From Tissierellaceae bacterium (GTDB lineage Bacteria > Bacillota > Clostridia > Tissierellales > Tissierellaceae): a stretch of 64,000 bases of DNA. Position 1 is the stretch's first letter, and the number at the start of each line of letters is the position of its first letter. A program made the translations under genes and the position numbers. The stretch is taken from contig JALNZV010000012.1 in assembly GCA_023229175.1 (NCBI GenBank), forward strand, positions 4,400-68,399, written 5' to 3'. Below, in pieces: positions 8,130 through 16,353 of this stretch. Under the pieces are notes generated by a model. That model did not search any database and was not told where the DNA came from. It worked only from the letters and a program-made list of their open reading frames with translations.

Positions 8130-9809
8130 TTATAATATTACTGACTGCTCATATTCGCCAAATACTTCCCTTAGAACATCTGCAATTTCTCCCAAAGTTC
8201 CATAGGCCTTTACTGCATCTAATATATATGGCATTAAGTTTTCGTCCGTTTCAGCCTTCTCCTTTAAAACCCCTAGGGTTCTTTCCACTTCTTGATTATC
8301 CCTTTCTTTCCTCAAGTCTGCTAGCTTTTCCCTTTGGTTTATTTCCACAGTTTTGTCTACCTTTAGCAATTCCTTTTTCTCTGACTCTTCTATGTGAAAT
8401 TTATTGACTCCCACTACTATTCTGTCTAAGGATTCTACTTCCATCTGGTACCTATATGCCGCATTTTGTATTTCTTTTTGTATATATCCTTTTTCAATAG
8501 CCTTTGGCGCCCCACCTAGCTCGTCGATGGTCTCTATATATTTAGTAGCTTCCTGTTCTATTCTATCGGTCAAGCTTTCTACATAGTATGAGCCCGCCAA
8601 GGGATCTACTGTTTCAGTAACTCCAGCTTCATGGGCCACTACTTGCTGTGTCCTGAGTGCTATCATTACTGAGTCTTCTGTAGGTAAAGCCAATGCCTCG
8701 TCCCTAGAATTAGTATGCAACGATTGGGTCCCGCCTAAAACCGCTGCAAGGGTCTGTATAGTTACCCTAATTATATTGTTGTCTGGCTGCTGTGCAGTCA
8801 ATGTGGAGCCTGCTGTTTGGGTATGGAATTTCAATTGCATAGATTTAGGATTCTCAGCCTTAAATCTTTCCTTCATGATTTTTGCCCAAAGCCTTCTAGC
8901 AGCCCTATATTTGGCAACTTCCTCCAATAGGTCGTTGTGTGCATTGAAGAAAAAAGATAATCTAGGACCAAAATCGTCCACATCTAGTCCTGCCTTTATG
9001 GCAGCTTCTACATAGGCGATCCCATCTGCCAATGTAAATGCTACTTCTTGAGCTGCCGTGGAGCCTGCCTCCCTTATGTGATAGCCGCTGATGCTAATGG
9101 TATTCCACTGGGGCACTTCCTTCGAACAATATTCAAATATGTTGGTTATAAGCCTCATGGAAGGCTCCGGTGGAAATATATAGGTACCCCTTGCTATGTA
9201 CTCCTTTAAAATGTCATTTTGTATTGTACCTCTCAGTTTATCCTTTGACACCCCTTGCTTCTCTGCCACAGCTATATACATAGCCAATAATATGGAAGCA
9301 GGTGAATTTATTGTCATTGAAGTGCTTACCTTATCCAATGGGATGCCGTCAAATAAAACCTCCATATCCTTTAGGGAATCGATGGCAACTCCCACTTTTC
9401 CGACCTCTCCCTCTGACAGTCCATTATCGGAGTCGTATCCTATTTGTGTCGGCAAGTCAAAGGCCACGCTGAGCCCTGTCTGCCCTTGTTCCAATAGATA
9501 TTTATATCTTTTGTTGGACTCCTCTGCAGATGCAAATCCTGCATACTGCCTCATGGTCCATAGCCTACCTCTATACATTGTTGGCTGTACACCCCTAGTA
9601 AATGGATATTCTCCTGGAAGCCCCAAATCATTTTCGTAGTCTAAATCCTCTATGTCCAATGGTGTATACAATCTGTCAACATCGCTATTGGATCCAGTTG
9701 TAAAATTTTGTTTTCTCTCAGGAAATCTAGAAACCGTCTTTTCCACTACTTCCCTTTCCCAGATATCTACTGAGTTCTTTATTTCCCCCAGCTTTTCATT
9801 ATCAAACAT
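8130..9809 (-). CDS. mcmA1: methylmalonyl-CoA mutase, catalytic large subunit
   Basis: This 559-residue adenosylcobalamin-dependent mutase catalytic chain interconverts succinyl-CoA and (R)-methylmalonyl-CoA. Residues that separate methylmalonyl-CoA mutase from isobutyryl- and 2-hydroxyisobutyryl-CoA mutases are the methylmalonyl type: Tyr89 in WTMRQYAGF and Arg207 in YIARGTYIFPPEPSM. His244 in ISGYHIREAGST is also present. The B12 domain is a separate gene just downstream. This is the first gene of the operon, with AAGGAGG before the ATG and a promoter at 9866-9895. The required cofactor enzyme, a PduO-type adenosyltransferase, is encoded at 42781-43305. Confidence 0.95.
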   Translation of the reverse strand: MFDNEKLGEIKNSVDIWEREVVEKTVSRFPERKQNFTTGSNSDVDRLYTPLDIEDLDYENDLGLPGEYPFTRGVQPTMYRGRLWTMRQYAGFASAEESNKRYKYLLEQGQTGLSVAFDLPTQIGYDSDNGLSEGEVGKVGVAIDSLKDMEVLFDGIPLDKVSTSMTINSPASILLAMYIAVAEKQGVSKDKLRGTIQNDILKEYIARGTYIFPPEPSMRLITNIFEYCSKEVPQWNTISISGYHIREAGSTAAQEVAFTLADGIAYVEAAIKAGLDVDDFGPRLSFFFNAHNDLLEEVAKYRAARRLWAKIMKERFKAENPKSMQLKFHTQTAGSTLTAQQPDNNIIRVTIQTLAAVLGGTQSLHTNSRDEALALPTEDSVMIALRTQQVVAHEAGVTETVDPLAGSYYVESLTDRIEQEATKYIETIDELGGAPKAIEKGYIQKEIQNAAYRYQMEVESLDRIVVGVNKFHIEESEKKELLKVDKTVEINQREKLADLRKERDNQEVERTLGVLKEKAETDENLMPYILDAVKAYGTLGEIADVLREVFGEYEQSVIL

Positions 9810-9865
9810 TTCCCAACCTCCTTAAATTTGGAAATCTGTGTTTAAAAACAATCTATTCAATATCT

Positions 9866-9895
9866 ATTATAGTAATATTCAATAGGTATTTGCAA
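9866..9895 (-). promoter_or_regulatory. promoter of the methylmalonyl-CoA operon with nearby repeats
   Basis: Minus strand: -35 TTGCAA (9890-9895), 18-bp spacer, -10 TATAAT (9866-9871). Two TATTGAATA direct repeats flank the -10, and a perfect 12-bp palindrome ATATTGCAATAT lies upstream at 9929-9940. These could be regulator sites, but no regulator can be named. Confidence 0.6.
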
Positions 9896-10017
9896 CATAT
9901 ATTTCAATATTTTTAACAAGTGAATTTAATATTGCAATATTGGAAAAACATAAAAAATAAGACTAGCAATCCCTTACTAGAATTAAATGTGAATATATGT
10001 TAGAACTAATGCTTTTT

Positions 10018-10362
10018 TCACTTGTTAGCCTCTTTCCATTGCAAATATCTGGCGTAGACTCCCTTTATTCCAACTATAATAGCTTTTTGAGAATATCCAA
10101 AGTAGCGACGTTCAACTTTCTTTACTAATTCATCTATGCCGTCTTTTTCAATATTATGCCCTACGATTAGGTACGCCAAAAACTCCTTGCATAAGTCTGA
10201 AATCAATGTCACCATAACATCCTCTATGATTCCAGTCTTTCCATTGATTAAAAATCCAACGCCCACTACTTTGTGTACATAGGTGGCGGAAATGCCCTCA
10301 GGAAGTTTTGAATAGGAAACAAAATAAATCGTATCTGGTCCAAAGTCCCTTATTTCTCTCAT
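10018..10362 (-). CDS. DUF3870-family protein of unknown function
   Basis: This 114-residue soluble protein matches the DUF3870 pattern I recall: a start of the SYSKLPEGISA type, then VGVGFLINGKTGIIEDV, VTLISDLCKEFLAYLIVGHN and RYFGYSQKAIIVGIKGVY. No catalytic residues are obvious and no function is established. It follows the BKACE gene by 50 nt but lies beyond a strong terminator (10386-10413), so it depends on readthrough or an unseen promoter. Linkage suggests a role with the transporter/aminotransferase/BKACE module. Confidence 0.75.
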   Translation of the reverse strand: MREIRDFGPDTIYFVSYSKLPEGISATYVHKVVGVGFLINGKTGIIEDVMVTLISDLCKEFLAYLIVGHNIEKDGIDELVKKVERRYFGYSQKAIIVGIKGVYARYLQWKEANK

Positions 10363-10385
10363 ATTGCACCTCTCTAAGCTAGTTT

Positions 10386-10413
10386 ATAAAAAGGCTGCCG
10401 TCAAAGCAGCCTT
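10386..10413 (-). terminator. terminator after the BKACE gene
   Basis: An 8-bp stem AAGGCTGC/GCAGCCTT (10391-10398 with 10406-10413) is followed on the minus strand by a T run. It overlaps the stop codon of the BKACE gene at 10412-10414. Confidence 0.85.
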
Positions 10414-11242
10414 ACTTTATTATACCCAATATCTCTCTAGCTTCATCAGGAGTTGCTATTTCTCTTCCCAATTCCTTTGCAATTCTTTTGATTCTCTCAA
10501 TCAACATTACATTTGTAGCCAATATCCCCTTGTCATATAAAACAGTGTCCTCAAGACCCGTTCTAGTATGCCCCCCCAACAAAATTGCCATGGTAAGCAT
10601 AGGTACTTGACTTGGCCCGATGCCTGATACTGTAAATGTAGATCCTTCTGGTATGGATTCTGCCATGTGCAGCAAATTTCTTGGAGTACCCGACACAGAG
10701 CCCCTTACATGCATAACTAGATTAAACTGTAGCGGTGCTCTAAGTACTCCCTTCCTCAATAAATAAATGGCATTGTCTATCATCCCTAGGTCAAAAGCCT
10801 CTATTTCCGGTTTTATATTATTGGTATACATTTTTTCTGCAAGTTCCTTGATTAGGTCAAAGGAATTTGCATTTACTTGAGTGGGAAAATTTGATGAACC
10901 AGTGGATAGGCTTGCCATTTCGGCATTTAAATCCAACATTTGTCCCCTCCACTCTGCCGTATTCCCACCGCCCCTTGCTCCTGTAGACAGCTGAGTGATA
11001 ATATTGGTTCCCCTTTCTTCTAATAAGTCCAGAACCTTTTTGTATCTTTCCCTTTCACATGTTGGCTCTCCCTTTTCATCCCTTACGTGTATATGGGCAA
11101 CGGCTGCTCCTGCTTTTTGGCATTTAATTGCCTCTTCTGCTATTTCCTTCTCCGTAATAGGTGTATAGGGATTCATTTCTTTAGTGGGCACATTGCCTGT
11201 AAGGGCTACTGTAATAATCAACTTTTTCTTTCTATAGCTCAT
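10412..11242 (-). CDS. beta-keto acid cleavage enzyme (BKACE; 3-keto-5-aminohexanoate cleavage-like)
   Basis: This 276-residue TIM-barrel protein belongs to the BKACE family (formerly DUF849). Members condense a beta-keto acid with acetyl-CoA to give acetoacetate and a new acyl-CoA. The Zn-binding HxH lies at His50/His52 in AHIHVRDEKG; NIITQLSTGARG and HTRTGLEDT are further family blocks. The founding member, Kce, acts in lysine fermentation, but no kamA, kamDE or kdd genes are nearby, so the substrate here is probably different. The ATG overlaps the aminotransferase stop by 4 nt, showing translational coupling. A beta-keto acid made by that aminotransferase is the likely substrate, by inference. 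Confidence 0.88.
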   Translation of the reverse strand: MSYRKKKLIITVALTGNVPTKEMNPYTPITEKEIAEEAIKCQKAGAAVAHIHVRDEKGEPTCERERYKKVLDLLEERGTNIITQLSTGARGGGNTAEWRGQMLDLNAEMASLSTGSSNFPTQVNANSFDLIKELAEKMYTNNIKPEIEAFDLGMIDNAIYLLRKGVLRAPLQFNLVMHVRGSVSGTPRNLLHMAESIPEGSTFTVSGIGPSQVPMLTMAILLGGHTRTGLEDTVLYDKGILATNVMLIERIKRIAKELGREIATPDEAREILGIIK

Positions 11243-12606
11243 GGTCTCACCGCCTTTAACTCCTTAACTGTCTTTTCAATTGCTTTTTCCAATTTATCGT
11301 ACATTATATCTACTTCATCTTTTGTGATGTTTATAGGAGGAGCCAACAATATGTGGTCGCCCCTTACTCCATCTACTGAACCACCACCAGGATAAGGCAC
11401 TAACCCCTCTTCCAAGCAGTTATTTGTAATCTTTCCCTTTACGTTGTCAGTTACATCATAGGGCATTTTTGTTTTTTGATCTTTTACAAACTCAATGCCA
11501 ATCATCAAACCTTTTCCCCTAATATCCCCTACAATTGGATACTGATATAGTTTTTGTAGTTTTTCTAACAAATAATCCCCTTGTACTGCACAATTATCTA
11601 TATAGTTTTCTCTCTCTACGATTTCCATTACCTTATCTGCTATCCCACAAGATAGCGGGTTGCCAGCGTAGGTATGTCCGTGTATAAAATTGCCTGAACC
11701 ATTTACCATAATAGTATTGAATATTTCAGAATTGCATACTGCCACTCCAATGGGAGTATATCCGCTGCTTAGTCCCTTGGCTAAAACCAAAATATCCGGC
11801 TTTGCATCGAAGTGTTCAGATGCCATCTTTTTACCCGTCCTGCCTGCACCTGCCATTACCTCGTCCATAATAAACAATACGTCGTACTTGTCGCAAATTT
11901 CCCTTACCATTTGAAAATATATCTTTTCCGGGTATGCTCCTGGTGCAGCAGAACCAATTACAGGTTCCGATATAAATGCTGCAACATTGTCAGGTCCCTG
12001 TCTCAATATTTCGGCTTCCAATTCTTTAGCTGCTAATATACTGGTTTCCTCTAAGCTCTCTGCCCCCCAAGGGTTTCTATAGTGATAAAATTGGTTTATC
12101 TTTGGAAAATTTGTCAGCAATGGGTCGTACAGCTTTCTTCTGCCTATGGATCCTGTCATGGATAGGGAACCTATGGTAGCACCGTGATATGAATACCACT
12201 TTGAGACTACCTTCCATTTGCTAGATCTGCCGTCCCTTTCTACAAAATATTGCCTAGCCATTTTCATTGCAGTTTCTGTGGCCTCAGAACCTCCAGATAC
12301 AAAATACACATGGGCGAGACCCTCTGGACACCAGGAGACTATTCTTTCCGCAGCTTTTTCTATGGTGTCTACTGTCCATCTTGATAAATGTGTAAATGCT
12401 ACTCTTTCTATTTGTTCCTTTGCATATTCTGCAATTTCCTTGTTCCCATGGCCTATATTTGCTACAGCCGAACCTGAGCACCCATCTAAATACCTCTTGC
12501 CGTCTTCCCCTATTAGATAAATGCCCTCCCCTCTTTCAATCCTAGGGTAAATCCAATTTTGATTTCTATAAAACACATTGTTTTTTGGTGCCTTATTTAA
12601 ACTCAT
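11239..12606 (-). CDS. class III PLP-dependent aminotransferase
   Basis: This roughly 455-residue fold-type I aminotransferase is of the ornithine/omega-amino acid group. Visible are GSGGSEATE-type phosphate site FVSGGSEATETAMKMARQY, the PLP ring aspartate in FIMDEVMAGAGRTG, the Schiff-base lysine in LAKGLSSGYTPIG and HGHTYAGNPLSC. Class III enzymes act on amino groups distal to a carboxylate, so a beta- or omega-amino acid donor is plausible. I chose the ATG at 12606, which follows GGGGG at 7 nt, over an upstream TTG/GTG. It is coupled to the BKACE gene and preceded by an attenuator-like leader. Confidence 0.88.
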   Translation of the reverse strand: MSLNKAPKNNVFYRNQNWIYPRIERGEGIYLIGEDGKRYLDGCSGSAVANIGHGNKEIAEYAKEQIERVAFTHLSRWTVDTIEKAAERIVSWCPEGLAHVYFVSGGSEATETAMKMARQYFVERDGRSSKWKVVSKWYSYHGATIGSLSMTGSIGRRKLYDPLLTNFPKINQFYHYRNPWGAESLEETSILAAKELEAEILRQGPDNVAAFISEPVIGSAAPGAYPEKIYFQMVREICDKYDVLFIMDEVMAGAGRTGKKMASEHFDAKPDILVLAKGLSSGYTPIGVAVCNSEIFNTIMVNGSGNFIHGHTYAGNPLSCGIADKVMEIVERENYIDNCAVQGDYLLEKLQKLYQYPIVGDIRGKGLMIGIEFVKDQKTKMPYDVTDNVKGKITNNCLEEGLVPYPGGGSVDGVRGDHILLAPPINITKDEVDIMYDKLEKAIEKTVKELKAVRP

Positions 12607-12624
12607 CAAAATGCCCCCTTTTTC

Positions 12625-12724
12625 ATAAAATAAAACCAGTACCAATAGCCCATATACCTATTAATACTGGATTTTAATTTGCTTTGCAAATCAGTTGTGC
12701 CAATTTGCCGCAAATAAAGCAGTA
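12625..12724 (-). promoter_or_regulatory. leader element A: tandem hairpins plus terminator before the aminotransferase
   Basis: On the minus strand this leader starts TACTGCTTTATTTG and holds two short hairpins built from ATTTG/CAAAT arms: ATTTGCGGCAAAT, then ATTTGCAAAGCAAAT. A 13-bp hairpin follows (12636-12648 with 12658-12670) with a TTTTATTTTAT tail, ahead of the ribosome binding site. A near copy with the same order and ending lies upstream of the TAXI receptor gene. The form is that of a transcription attenuator. I cannot match it to a known riboswitch class. No convincing promoter is seen between this leader and the TRAP gene. Confidence 0.65.
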
Positions 12725-12761
12725 CGACTTTATAATGTATTTATACACTAATATAATAGTA

Positions 12762-14705
12762 TCAAATAGTTTCTGCAGGCCTCTTCGACTTCTTTAATTG
12801 ATATAAAACTATTGCAAGCAAGGCTCCCATACCTATTAAATCCGTAACAAACCCCGGCTTAATAAGCAAAAGTGCTATGGCTACAAACAGAACCCTCTCA
12901 AATATACTTGCCTTTGAAATTAACCATCCTTGTAAACCAGCTGCTAAACTAACAGCACCTATGGCAGCTGTAATTGATGCCATGACTATTTCAGACACGC
13001 CCCCTACAAGCAGCAAGCTGGGATGATAAACGAATATATAGGGTATGATAAATGCTGCCAACCCCACACCCAATGCAGTAAAACCTGTTTTCATTGGGTC
13101 AGCCCCTGCCAGGCCTCCTCCTGCATAAGATGCCAAAGCTACTGGCGGAGTTATATCGGCCACCACTCCATAGTACAAAATGAAAATATGCGCCGCTATA
13201 GGTAAAACGCCTAGGTGAATCAGAGCTGGTGCTGCCAAAGTCGACAAAATTACATATTTAGCAGTAGTAGGCAGTCCCATACCTAAAATAATCGATGCTA
13301 TCATAGTGTAAACCAAAGCCAATGGTAAACTTTCCCCTGACCAAGTGAGAATAAGCCCTGCAAGCTTTAATCCTAATCCTGTCATGGTGATTACTCCAAC
13401 CACAATACCTGCACAAGCCGATGCAGCTGCCACTTCTACTGCCGTCCTAGCACCGTCTTCCAAGGATTCGATGAATTTTTTCGGTGTCATCCTTGTCTCT
13501 GGCTTTAAAAGGCTTAGGATTACTGTAATGATTATAGTCCAAAATACGCCCTTCATTGGAGAATATCCTTTTACTAAGGCTCCTATAAGAACCAACAGAG
13601 GAATAAGAAGATGCCAACCATTTTTCATAGTCTCCTTTATATCTGGAAGCTGTTCCTTCGGTATACCCTTAAGTCCAAGGCGACCTGCTCTAAAGTGGAC
13701 CTGTGCAAATATGGACACATAGTACAGAACAGCGGGAATAGCTGCTGCCGCCGCAACTTGCCCATATCTAATCCCTAAGGTCTCCGCCATTATAAATGCT
13801 GCTGCCCCCATTATAGGCGGCATTATTTGTCCTCCTGTGGAAGCTGCCGCTTCCACTGCACCTGCAAAGTGAGGCTCGTACCCAATGCTTTTCATCAAGG
13901 GTATGGTAAAGGTCCCAGTTCCAACCACATTTGCAACAGAGCTGCCGGAAACCGTCCCAAAAAAACTACTGGACACCACAGATGCCTTAGCTGGCCCCCC
14001 CTGGGAGGAACCAGTTAAGCCCAGAGCTAAATCTATGAAAAACCTTCCTGCTCCTGTCTTTTCTAGAAATGCCCCAAACAATATAAATAGATACACAAAG
14101 GTGGCAGATACCCCTAGGGGAATGCCATAAATCCCCTCTGTCGTCAAAAATTGATATGGGAAAATCCTTACAAAGGAATAACCCCTATGCTTTAGAAGTC
14201 CTGGCATATATGGACCGAAGTAAGCATATATTAGTGCTACTATGGCCACCACAGGAAGCACCCATCCAACGGCTCTTCTTGCAGCTTCCAGTACCAATAA
14301 CACCATTATCAGCCCCAAGATTATATCTACCTGTGTCGGAGCTCCCGCCCTATTTACTATGTTTTTCATATCTATAAGTATATATAACCCTCCTCCTATG
14401 GAGGTCAATGCCAATATTAAATCATACCATTTTAATTTATTCCAAATTCCTCTTTTTGTCGCAGGATAAAGAAGAAAGATGAGTACAGACATAAAAATCC
14501 AGTGAATGCTCCTTTGAGTCAATGCGAAGAATGCCCCATAAAATGCAGTATACAGGTGGAAAACCGATGCAGCTATGGCTATTAAAGTGATTAAAAGAGC
14601 CATAAAACCTTTGTAATCCCTTGTCTTGACCATTAACTCCTCTATGTCCTCAGGCAAAGTTTCTATTTCTTTTGGCAATTCTCCATTGGTTCTATTCTTC
14701 TTCAT
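12762..14705 (-). CDS. TRAP transporter fused 4TM/12TM permease
   Basis: This 647-residue membrane protein has the small (DctQ-like) and large (DctM-like) TRAP permease parts in one chain, the form paired with TAXI receptors. The large domain shows GSSQGGPAKASVVSSSFFGT, VEAAASTGGQIMPPIMGAAA and GLPTTAKYVILSTLAAPAL, typical of the family. It would import an organic anion or amino acid by Na+ or H+ symport. The gene overlaps the DUF1850 gene by 14 nt. About 115 bp separate it from the aminotransferase gene, holding leader element A. Confidence 0.93.
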   Translation of the reverse strand: MKKNRTNGELPKEIETLPEDIEELMVKTRDYKGFMALLITLIAIAASVFHLYTAFYGAFFALTQRSIHWIFMSVLIFLLYPATKRGIWNKLKWYDLILALTSIGGGLYILIDMKNIVNRAGAPTQVDIILGLIMVLLVLEAARRAVGWVLPVVAIVALIYAYFGPYMPGLLKHRGYSFVRIFPYQFLTTEGIYGIPLGVSATFVYLFILFGAFLEKTGAGRFFIDLALGLTGSSQGGPAKASVVSSSFFGTVSGSSVANVVGTGTFTIPLMKSIGYEPHFAGAVEAAASTGGQIMPPIMGAAAFIMAETLGIRYGQVAAAAAIPAVLYYVSIFAQVHFRAGRLGLKGIPKEQLPDIKETMKNGWHLLIPLLVLIGALVKGYSPMKGVFWTIIITVILSLLKPETRMTPKKFIESLEDGARTAVEVAAASACAGIVVGVITMTGLGLKLAGLILTWSGESLPLALVYTMIASIILGMGLPTTAKYVILSTLAAPALIHLGVLPIAAHIFILYYGVVADITPPVALASYAGGGLAGADPMKTGFTALGVGLAAFIIPYIFVYHPSLLLVGGVSEIVMASITAAIGAVSLAAGLQGWLISKASIFERVLFVAIALLLIKPGFVTDLIGMGALLAIVLYQLKKSKRPAETI

Positions 14706-15159
14706 TCTTATTCACTTCCTTTAAGTAAAATATGGGCCACGGTTCTAATTTTGTCTTAATCAAAATCTTGCTCCCAGGATCTACATAGTTTACAAGGGGG
14801 ATTTCTTTGGAGTTAATAATCAGTTTGTGATTGGCAACGGTTCCAACGGCCAATTGCAAATCATTTATCCTCTTGCCTAATACTACAGAAACCCTATCCC
14901 CGTCAAAGGACAAATTTCCCTGCGAAAAGGACTCTAGACCTGCACCCATCCAAAGGTATTCTTCCCTATCCAATATCAAATTTCCCCAGCTATCTACCAT
15001 GAAAATATCCCAAACAGGGGTTTTGTCCCAAGAATGTGTATATTGTAATTCAAAACCCCTATTCTTAGATATATTAGCCCGAAATACTAGAGAATTTTCT
15101 GGAAGTAAAAGTATTTCCAATATTGGAACTGGAAAAGCAAAGACTGCGATTAAAATCAT
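14692..15159 (-). CDS. DUF1850 protein associated with TAXI-TRAP transporters
   Basis: This 155-residue protein has an N-terminal hydrophobic helix and a beta-rich extracytoplasmic part (FELQYTHSWDKTPVWDIF, then YLWMGAGLESFSQGNL), the pattern of DUF1850 proteins found between TAXI receptor and fused permease genes. Its role is unknown, with an accessory part in transport being likely. The start is uncertain. The ATG at 15159 lacks a well-spaced ribosome binding site, and an ATT or ATA a few codons upstream lies closer to AAGGAA. It overlaps the permease gene. Confidence 0.75.
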   Translation of the reverse strand: MILIAVFAFPVPILEILLLPENSLVFRANISKNRGFELQYTHSWDKTPVWDIFMVDSWGNLILDREEYLWMGAGLESFSQGNLSFDGDRVSVVLGKRINDLQLAVGTVANHKLIINSKEIPLVNYVDPGSKILIKTKLEPWPIFYLKEVNKNEEE

Positions 15160-15185
15160 TATGACAATCGATTTGGTATTTTCCT

Positions 15186-16163
15186 TTATTTCAATGCACC
15201 GATTTCTCTAAAGTACCTTTCAGCTCCTGGATGTAAATCTATTCCAGTCTGATGGCCCATCTCTGGAGTCATTTGATTTGCAGCTGGATGTCCCTCTGCC
15301 AGCCTATCGATGTTTTCGAACAAAATCTTCGTAATATTGTATGCCAATTCCTCATCCATATCGTCTCTTACGACTACGACATTTCCCACAGAAAGGACAG
15401 GAACATCTTCATCTACGCCTTTATAAGTTCCCCCGGGTATATTGTCGCTTACGTAATAAGCAAATTTATCTGTAAGTGCATCTAGCATATCGTTTGAAAC
15501 GGGAATCATTTCAATATCTCTTACGGAAGTTACGTCCATGACCACAGCCCCTGGATAGGCGAAATTCCAAAATAGGGCATCGATATTTCCATCTTTTAAT
15601 GCCTCACCTGCCTCTGTTTGGCTTAGATTTGCAACCTTAAAATCGTCATACGTAATGCCGTGAACGTCTAAAATCTCTTTTGCCATTACTTCGCAGCCGC
15701 TGCCAGGTGCATCTACAGACACCCTTTTCCCCCTTAAATCTTCAACGGATTTAATTCCAGAACCCTTTAAAGTGACAATATGTTCAGGAGCCGTATACAT
15801 GTTAAAGAGACCTTTCAAAGGTAGTTTTTCATCAAATGGCTCTATCCCTTCCACTGCCTTGTGGGCAGCATCGCCCATCATGAAACCCAATTGTGACTCT
15901 CCTGATGCCACCAATCTGCCATTCTCTATGGACGCCCCAGTGGCTTCAGATGTACACTGGACTCCATCTAATGTACTTAAAATTTCTGCTATACCGCCAC
16001 CTAATGGATAATATGCACCACCTACGCTGCCAGATGCAAAAGTAAGATAAATCGTTTCCTTGCCATCGGCCTCTTTAGTTTGACAACCGGCTAACGCCAC
16101 ACTAAATACCATAAGCAAAATCATCAATACTGACAACTTCTTATAAATACTTTTCTTTACCAC
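15186..16163 (-). CDS. TAXI-family TRAP substrate-binding lipoprotein
   Basis: This roughly 325-residue extracytoplasmic receptor has a lipoprotein signal ending in VALAGC. The mature part has the TAXI hallmarks: TFASGSVGGAYYPLGGGIAEIL, GRLVASGESQLGFM, DLRGKRVSVDAPGSGCEVMA and a C-terminal HPGAERYFREIG. It would capture the substrate for the fused permease. I chose the GTG at 16163, because AGGAGG is 8 nt before it and an earlier GTG lies inside that site. The substrate cannot be read from sequence. TAXI receptors are known for glutamate/glutamine and dicarboxylates, among others. The gene is preceded by leader element B. Confidence 0.9.
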   Translation of the reverse strand: MVKKSIYKKLSVLMILLMVFSVALAGCQTKEADGKETIYLTFASGSVGGAYYPLGGGIAEILSTLDGVQCTSEATGASIENGRLVASGESQLGFMMGDAAHKAVEGIEPFDEKLPLKGLFNMYTAPEHIVTLKGSGIKSVEDLRGKRVSVDAPGSGCEVMAKEILDVHGITYDDFKVANLSQTEAGEALKDGNIDALFWNFAYPGAVVMDVTSVRDIEMIPVSNDMLDALTDKFAYYVSDNIPGGTYKGVDEDVPVLSVGNVVVVRDDMDEELAYNITKILFENIDRLAEGHPAANQMTPEMGHQTGIDLHPGAERYFREIGALK

Positions 16164-16229
16164 GATTTGCACCTCCTATGAAATCTAAGTATTAACCCTC
16201 GAAAATACCTCCTTACCCCCCTTCGTATA

Positions 16230-16326
16230 ATACAAAAACCCAGCTCTAATGACAACTCTGCCATCAGTACTGGGTTCTATTTGTTTTGCAAATTGGAGTT
16301 GTCCCTTTGCCACAAATAAAGCAGTA
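16230..16326 (-). promoter_or_regulatory. leader element B: tandem hairpins plus terminator before the TAXI receptor
   Basis: It is a near copy of leader A. On the minus strand it runs TACTGCTTTATTTG, TGGCAAA, a CAACT core, then ATTTGCAAAACAAAT, and a terminator (AACCCAG/CTGGGTT outer stem, 16238-16275) with TTTTTG. The terminator loop GAGTTGTC is exactly complementary to GACAACTC upstream (8 bp), allowing an alternative fold. It starts about 20 nt downstream of the predicted transcription start, so it acts as RNA or as a downstream operator. Confidence 0.68.
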
Positions 16327-16353
16327 ACATGCAAATTTCAAATTCATATTTAT

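Noticed and set aside
7727..8407. 226-residue open frame on the plus strand opposite the mutase genes
   Set aside because: It is antisense to strongly conserved mutase genes, lacks a ribosome binding site and has no family resemblance.
12690..12712. Possible sigma-54 promoter in leader A (TGGCAC and TTGCA on the minus strand)
   Set aside because: The GG and GC elements are 12 bp apart instead of 10, and copy B does not keep the pattern.
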